DNA of 64,000 bases. Origin: Tilletiaria anomala UBC 951. Lineage: Eukaryota > Basidiomycota > Exobasidiomycetes > Georgefischeriales > Tilletiariaceae. The notes beneath the pieces are model-generated. The model was not told the origin of the DNA. It searched no databases and saw only the letters and a program-made list of their open reading frames with translations. The stretch is taken from positions 1 through 64,000 of the forward strand of contig NW_013546937.1 of NCBI RefSeq assembly GCF_000711695.1, given 5' to 3'. Of this stretch, positions 58,549 through 64,000 are shown piece after piece (the stretch's first letter is position 1; each line of letters starts with the position of its first letter). Made by a program: the position numbers and the translations under genes.

Positions 58549-61500
58549 TTAGGGCCCAGCAGCGAGCCTCGCCCGTTTGGAGGGCGATTCTTGCTTGGAA
58601 GGGTCGTCCTTTGAAGCGTTGGAAGTCGAACGCGGTCTACCAGATGCCTTGTTAGCAGGCGAGGTCTGCACCTCGCTCTGCAGCTGAGTCTCTTCATCGC
58701 CGTATGTCAGAGGCCCACGTTGGAAGACGTACGCAGTAGCATCCGACTCAGCCACGTCGGTGAACCGTCCAGCCTTCTCGTTGTGCCGACTGGGCGTGCC
58801 CATCCCCATCCCTCCTCCATTGAGTTCCGATGGGAAGGGGTCAAAGACACCGGTGGCAGAAACTCCGCGCATGCGCGGCGTGCGCCGCGAACGCGGCTGC
58901 GGGCTGGGGCTGACGTTGAGGAAATCAGCGTAGCTGAAGTTGGTGCCGGGTGCTTTGGGCGTGCGAGGAGGGCCGCCTGGTGGCGTGGAAGGCAGAGGAA
59001 GGAGCGCGTTGGCGGAAGCGTCGAGCACATCGCTCGCCATCACGCAGTCCTCTGGTATGACATCAGAGGCGTGGGGAAGGCGCGCAGAGGGAGGGACCCG
59101 AGGAGGTGTCTGTATCTGCCCGCTGTTGCAGTTGTCTTTATTGTTGCTCTCACCATCGCTGGCTGAGCCGTCCTGCGTATTGGACGCGGAAGATGAATTG
59201 ACGGGTGTGGTGTCGGAGCCGATGGCCGCGGAAGGTGCCAAGCTGAGCATCGTCGTATCAGACTCCTGCGAGTTGATGAGGTCCTTATGTGCTCTATCAT
59301 GTCGTATATTCTGCGCCCCCAAGCCGTCGAGCAGCGGGTCTACATCCTGGAACAACGACCGCGCGACTCCACTACTATCGATGCGCTGTCTTCGCCCGTT
59401 TCCGAGCAGGCTGGGCGTGGCGCCTGCGAAGCGGCTGCGATTCTTCGTGTCAGTCGCTGGGGACGGCGACGTGGCGAGAAGAAGCATGAGTTCTGCCGCT
59501 TCGCCTTCGTCTGGCTCCGCCTGTGCGCGCTCTTCGTTCCGCGACTTTGAACCCGAGCCCAGGCCAGCAGTCGAGGTAGGGCCAACAGGCTCGCTCCTCG
59601 CATCGCTGAGAGTCGCGCTTCCGTTGATGCGCGGCGACCCCGGGAAGGACTTGCGATGCGCGGCGGGCGACGCGGTCAGTCCCGAATGACTCCCTCCTGC
59701 TGTGAAGGCAGCGAATGCTGCGGACGAGGTGCTTGAAGCAGAGCGAGGCGTCATACCGTGTGGCGACGGTCGCGCAAAGCCCAATTCGATCGACGCTCCG
59801 AGGCGCCCGCTCAGCGGTCGCCGCGGAGACGTGCAAAGCGCCGAAGGGGACTGTCCGCCGCCAGCGCCACTGCCATTGGCCATGCGAGCCGAGCTGCGCT
59901 CGTCGGAGATCGCAGCAAGAAAAGATGCGACGCGATCGCGCTCCGCTGCGTCTTCCGCTGCTGTGTCGCCGCTGTTGACAAGGCTGTTGATACTGCTGCT
60001 GCCGCCACTGGCGTCGTGGGGCCCTTGATGCTGGAATCGCACGCCGTTCACCGACGTGTTGCGCGATCGGGACAGAGCGGCACCTGCACCCGTGGGATGG
60101 GCGATGCCGAGGTCCTTGGCGAGCGAAGAGGCGGGATGGCCATTGGGAAGAAAGGCGAGCGGATCTGGCGTGTTTCCTCCTGCACCGCCGCCGGCGCCTA
60201 AGAGCGCGACATCGCGGCTACTCGTGCGCATACGCCCACTTGCAGAGCGCAAAGGGCTGCCGGCGCTGGACGTGGCTGACGAGGGTGTGGATATGCCGAG
60301 GCCGGCGAGCCCGATGCGCTTGTGGCGCGGCGAGGGCGTCTTGGTCGGAGTCGTGCTGGCAACAGCAGCGGCGCTGGTCGTCGCATTGGACGAGGGAGCG
60401 CTGCTGATCGCACCGGCGATGGCGCGATGGTTGTGCCAGCTCGTCTGCCGGCGAATACCCTGGTTGCTGTTATGCGGTGGGCTGCCGTGCCAGAACGTCG
60501 GCCCATAGCCCTGCGCATACCCTTGCGCGTAGCCGTGCAGGTGCGGGTACGGTGCATGCTGTGAGCCGTCCGCGGCAGTGACAGCCGCGGTACCTGCAAC
60601 GAGCGGGTGCTGTTGCCCTGGTAGAGGCTGCGCGTGCTGCGGCTGTGCGGCGTGGTACGCTGGGCGCTGACCAGCGATAAAGTTCGGGACCTGATCGTCC
60701 GCGTAGCTCTGTCTACGTTGCCTGAGCGCCAGCTCACCCTTCATACCCAACTGCATACCCGCCCGCATCCCCAACGCCTCGCGCGGCACATGCTGCTGCT
60801 GCTGCTGACCATGATGGTGCTTCTGGTGAGGCGAGAGTTGCGGCAACGGTGCGAAAGCGAATGCGAGCTGCAGTTCCCGCTTGCGTTGCTCCTGCGTCGG
60901 GTGGTTGTGCGGATCGAAGCGCGGGCCGCCCGGGCGCGACGGCGAGCCGAGCTGGGGACTGGCTGCTGCGCGGCTAAGCAGCGACGCCGTGCCGGTCATG
61001 TCTGAGTTGCTCGGCGAGCTGGAGGCGGTGTTTCCAGCACTAACAGCAGTCGATGAAAAGGGCGAATTGCGCAGTTGTTGCGGAGCGCGCCGCGCTTGCG
61101 ACTGTTTTTGGGGTTGTTGCTGTTGTTGTTGCGTTTGAGTAGCGGTCAGAGAACCGCTGATGGAACCGGGAGGCGTCGTGGGCTCGATGTGCAGCTGCTT
61201 GAACGCGGGGCCAAAGACCGTCTCGTAGATGCTGCGCTGCGGCTGGCGAGCGGGTCGCGCAGCGCCGGCTGCTGTCGTGCCGGACGGTTGGGACAAGCCG
61301 GCTGGCGAGCCCTCGTGCCGGCCTTCTCGGTCTGCGTTCGGTTGCGCGTGCCCGTTGGGCATCGTGCGCGACTGGCGCGGCGGCGTCCTCGGGACGCGCA
61401 CGGGTGGCCTGCGGCTCGCGCTGCGATGCTGATCTTCCCCGCCGCCGCCGCTGCTCTTGCCGTCGCTTGCTGGCCCAGTCCCGGATGCGCTGCCGGAGAA

Positions 61501-61968
61501 GTCGGCGTCATCGACCGCCATTGCCCTCGCCGACGCAGATGCCATGGCCATGGGCCCGACGTGCCCGACCCAGCCGGCGTGCTCGGCGGCGTGCAGGGAG
61601 GACATGGTGACAGCGGGCGAGAAGGCCGACGAAGCGGCGGGAGACGCGGCGGAAGCGGCTGACGAGGAGGTGGAGGAGAAGGATGACGACGAGGAGGAGG
61701 ATGAGGAGGAGGGGGAGGATAGAGCACAGGTGTGTGCGCGCTCGGCGCGCGCGGACGCGTTCGCGAGCAGGTCGTCGATGCTCGCTGCTGCTGCTGCTAT
61801 TGCTTGGATGGGCGCTGCTGCTCGTTCGGCCGAGGAGAAGGACGCAGAGGCTGGTGGCAGCTTCGCTGGTGTGCGACACGACGCCGGTAAAGAGTTTCCA
61901 TTCGCTCCGTAGGAGGATTGGCAATGAGAGGCGGCGGAAACGGGGAGGATGGAGCGGGCGCTTTGCAT
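58549..61968 (-). CDS. Large Ser/Ala-rich protein, possibly WHI5/NRM1-like
   Basis: Intronless 1139 residues from the first ATG (61968). The same frame stays open to 62460 but with no ATG, so an unseen upstream coding exon is possible. Mostly low complexity: a Ser run near residues 80-115, a Gln-rich run (TQTQQQQQQ), and many TP/SP sites. Two short stretches look conserved: GEAAELMLLLATSPSPA near residue 825, and PGTNFSYADFLNVSPSPQPR near 1010. This pair resembles, from memory, the fungal WHI5/NRM1 repressor family that holds SBF/MBF in check in G1; I cannot confirm it. The high density of CDK-type SP/TP sites would fit. Otherwise it is an unknown protein. The ending SPSKRARLAAGP may be a nuclear signal. 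Confidence 0.6.
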   Translation of the reverse strand: MQSARSILPVSAASHCQSSYGANGNSLPASCRTPAKLPPASASFSSAERAAAPIQAIAAAAASIDDLLANASARAERAHTCALSSPSSSSSSSSSSFSSTSSSAASAASPAASSAFSPAVTMSSLHAAEHAGWVGHVGPMAMASASARAMAVDDADFSGSASGTGPASDGKSSGGGGEDQHRSASRRPPVRVPRTPPRQSRTMPNGHAQPNADREGRHEGSPAGLSQPSGTTAAGAARPARQPQRSIYETVFGPAFKQLHIEPTTPPGSISGSLTATQTQQQQQQPQKQSQARRAPQQLRNSPFSSTAVSAGNTASSSPSNSDMTGTASLLSRAAASPQLGSPSRPGGPRFDPHNHPTQEQRKRELQLAFAFAPLPQLSPHQKHHHGQQQQQHVPREALGMRAGMQLGMKGELALRQRRQSYADDQVPNFIAGQRPAYHAAQPQHAQPLPGQQHPLVAGTAAVTAADGSQHAPYPHLHGYAQGYAQGYGPTFWHGSPPHNSNQGIRRQTSWHNHRAIAGAISSAPSSNATTSAAAVASTTPTKTPSPRHKRIGLAGLGISTPSSATSSAGSPLRSASGRMRTSSRDVALLGAGGGAGGNTPDPLAFLPNGHPASSLAKDLGIAHPTGAGAALSRSRNTSVNGVRFQHQGPHDASGGSSSINSLVNSGDTAAEDAAERDRVASFLAAISDERSSARMANGSGAGGGQSPSALCTSPRRPLSGRLGASIELGFARPSPHGMTPRSASSTSSAAFAAFTAGGSHSGLTASPAAHRKSFPGSPRINGSATLSDARSEPVGPTSTAGLGSGSKSRNEERAQAEPDEGEAAELMLLLATSPSPATDTKNRSRFAGATPSLLGNGRRQRIDSSGVARSLFQDVDPLLDGLGAQNIRHDRAHKDLINSQESDTTMLSLAPSAAIGSDTTPVNSSSASNTQDGSASDGESNNKDNCNSGQIQTPPRVPPSARLPHASDVIPEDCVMASDVLDASANALLPLPSTPPGGPPRTPKAPGTNFSYADFLNVSPSPQPRSRRTPRMRGVSATGVFDPFPSELNGGGMGMGTPSRHNEKAGRFTDVAESDATAYVFQRGPLTYGDEETQLQSEVQTSPANKASGRPRSTSNASKDDPSKQESPSKRARLAAGP

Positions 61969-64000
61969 GCGCCGACGCGGCGGATCATCGCTGCTCACGT
62001 CGCTCGTGAATGTCGGCGCACTGCTGCCGTGGAAATGGTTGACAGCTGCGCTCGACCGGAACAAAGGGGATACGGGCTGCTGCTGCTGCTGGTCTGTGGA
62101 TTGGATAGAGCGGAAGAGCGAGGGGGCGGCTCGACACGTCGACTTGGCTGCGAGCTGCAAGCGCGAGCGCAGTGCTTGAGCAGCCTGGGTCAGGTCGCAA
62201 TTATCAGGCAGGAGCAAGAGCAAGAGCAGGAAGAGGTTTGGAGCGTCAGTACGGCACTGGACACTACGGAAAGCGGAAAGCGGTGGTGCACCTTCTCGAC
62301 TTGCATGGAACTCAGCTTCTTCGGGCCGTTGCCATTCACTGATTCCCAGCCGTGCTCCATCTGGAGCGAGGGTTCGGTGGCGAGGGCGTCCATGACGACG
62401 CTGCGTGACGGGTGCGCCATCGCCGGCTCCAAGGAGAAAGGGGGACTTGATTCTGTTCACAGGCAGTTCTGACGCTCGGCTTCCTGCGCAGCTGAGGCCT
62501 GATGGATGGGTGGGCCGAGTGGTTCACGCTCGAAGCTGCTGCTGCTGGCGGTCGATGGATGGCCACATGTATGCCATGTGCTATATGCAATGTTATGCTA
62601 TGCAGTGAAGACGGGCGGCACCTGGGCCTGAGCCGCTTGCTATGCGATATTTTCTAGCAGGCCCCGATCCACTGCCTGCTGTCTGTGCCAGCAGGTGGAT
62701 CAGATGCTGCGACCTTTGCGCGATGGATCGCTCAAGCGCCGGCGAAGCGCGCGTGATCACGGACGGGATGCTACCCGCGCACCCAGGGGACGGCGTAGGC
62801 GTTCGACGGCAGCGACAGGTGCGTGCTGTTTCTGGATGATGATGGATACGGGTGGATATCCCAGCAGGCCTCACAGGAGGAGCGCAGGTCGAAGGGCGGG
62901 GGTGCCGAGTTCCGAGCTCCGATGCATGGTGGAAGGGGAATGAGGGATGGTCATGGTGGGGATGTACGATGATGCTGCATCGGGGGGGGGCAGTGTGACA
63001 CGAAGGTGATATGGGGGAAGGAGGCAACTCTGTGACTGCTGCTCGCTATGGAATCAGCTGTTGGCGCGCGTGTGATCAGTTTGCAACCCTCCCTCGCAGA
63101 GCAGACAAGACACTCTCTGCCATCCGCAGCACACTGCTTCAGTGCCTAAAGCCTATAGCGACGCGTCATCGTGACGCGCCTGTCCTGCCTGTGCGCGACG
63201 CGACGCGAAGAAGAAAAGGGGAGAAAAAATTTGCACCACGCGGTGCGCCGCGTGGACGGTTGAGTGCTGTATTGTACAATACGTATGTACGCTGTGCTTC
63301 TGTTTGCTGGGGGAACTGCTCTCCTGCATCCTCAGCTCGGCTGCCCTGTTCATCAGTTCGGCCATCAAGCATGTGGCTGGCGCCACAGGCCTGGCCCGTC
63401 ACCGACATCATCGCAGAGTCAAGTGCAGGGGCTGTTGGCCTGGAGGAGACAAAGCCCTCCATCTCCCTACCCGCAGCAGGGAGCCAGGTATGGCATTCTG
63501 TAATCAAGTGCACGAGTGTAGATGGAACGGAACGGTTCAAGCCCCGCACCACCAGTGCCGCCGATCATTACTCATTGACTGGTAGGGCAGGTTACGAGAG
63601 TCGGATTTGCACCCAGCTTCCTCAATCCTACACGTTTACTTCTCTAGTTTTGGACTCCGGCTGGTTCGAGTTGAGCTCGTTCCGTTTCTAGACACCATCG
63701 AAAGGCCGCGGAAAAAGGAGGGGCCAGCCCGGCCAAGGAACGAGGCGGAGTAGTAATGTCGACATGCACACGCGAGAGTGCACTGTTTAAAAACATTGGT
63801 CTATGTGGGCAAGCTCTGCACGAATCATGTATCGTGATGAGACATATGGATGGAGTTGCGTTGTCTTTTCACATCAGCTCGATCCTCCCACGATCCAGCA
63901 AATGCCGCACGGTGCTATAGCGCAGCAGATGCACAGACCCCTTTGTCAGCTCGGCGTGTGAACCGCTGTGAGAGAGTTTTGAGCGAACAGCACAAGTCAG
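61969..64000. other. Upstream of the WHI5-like gene, to window end
   Basis: The first 500 bp carry an open frame without ATG, likely 5' UTR. The rest has only unsupported short frames, a G-run near 62980-62990 and no recognised RNA gene. Whatever follows the window edge cannot be judged. Confidence 0.5.

Noticed and set aside
61969-62460. 164-residue extension of the WHI5-like protein
   Set aside because: Open frame but no ATG; residues look like translated leader.
63490-63700. Possible tRNA-like sequence with GGTTCAAG and GGTTCGAG boxes
   Set aside because: No consistent acceptor and T stems could be paired on either strand.

Overview
This window is nuclear DNA from a fungus, most probably a basidiomycete. 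I call 22 protein-coding genes and one tRNA gene. Most genes carry short introns (about 60-100 nt) with GTNNGT-type donors, a CTNAC/CTGAC-like branch site shortly before the acceptor, and sometimes very small exons. Conserved eukaryotic housekeeping genes sit beside long, serine-rich, low-complexity proteins, and many gene pairs are head-to-head. Ustilaginomycotina is my guess from gene style alone; nothing in the window proves the class.

Layout. 1-9 kb: GFA1 (entry to chitin and glycan precursor synthesis), CDC26 (APC/C), and a HAM1-like lipid-binding-fold protein. 9-20 kb: SWP1 (oligosaccharyltransferase), a gene-poor 3 kb stretch, a secreted His/Lys-rich repeat protein, and a 1454-residue CUE-like protein. 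20-33 kb: an ARMH3/DUF1741 protein, a HINT3-type HIT protein, a HUA1-type zinc-ribbon protein, an unrecognised 741-residue protein, a 2.8 kb gene-poor stretch, and GPI11/PIG-F. 33-38 kb: a candidate terminal-inverted-repeat element, a CYSTM-type cysteine-rich protein built from seven exons (two of only 10 and 12 nt), and an intron-bearing tRNA-Trp(CCA). 38-47 kb: RPN3 (proteasome lid) divergent from GPN3 (RNA polymerase II assembly GTPase), an aldo/keto reductase, and a conserved fungal protein ending in GRTNPLE. 47-64 kb: FAR11 (STRIPAK), ARL8, UBC8, HPM1 divergent from DOM34, and a large WHI5-like low-complexity protein.

Functional themes. Glycan and ER work is represented by GFA1, SWP1 and GPI11. 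Ubiquitin and proteasome work is represented by CDC26, RPN3, UBC8, HUA1 and the CUE protein. Ribosome function is represented by HPM1 and DOM34, which share one 459 bp divergent promoter. There is no sign of a metabolic cluster or operon; genes are monocistronic. No retroelement or virus-like element was recognised. All exon boundaries are my reading of splice sites plus family homology recalled from memory; no search was run.
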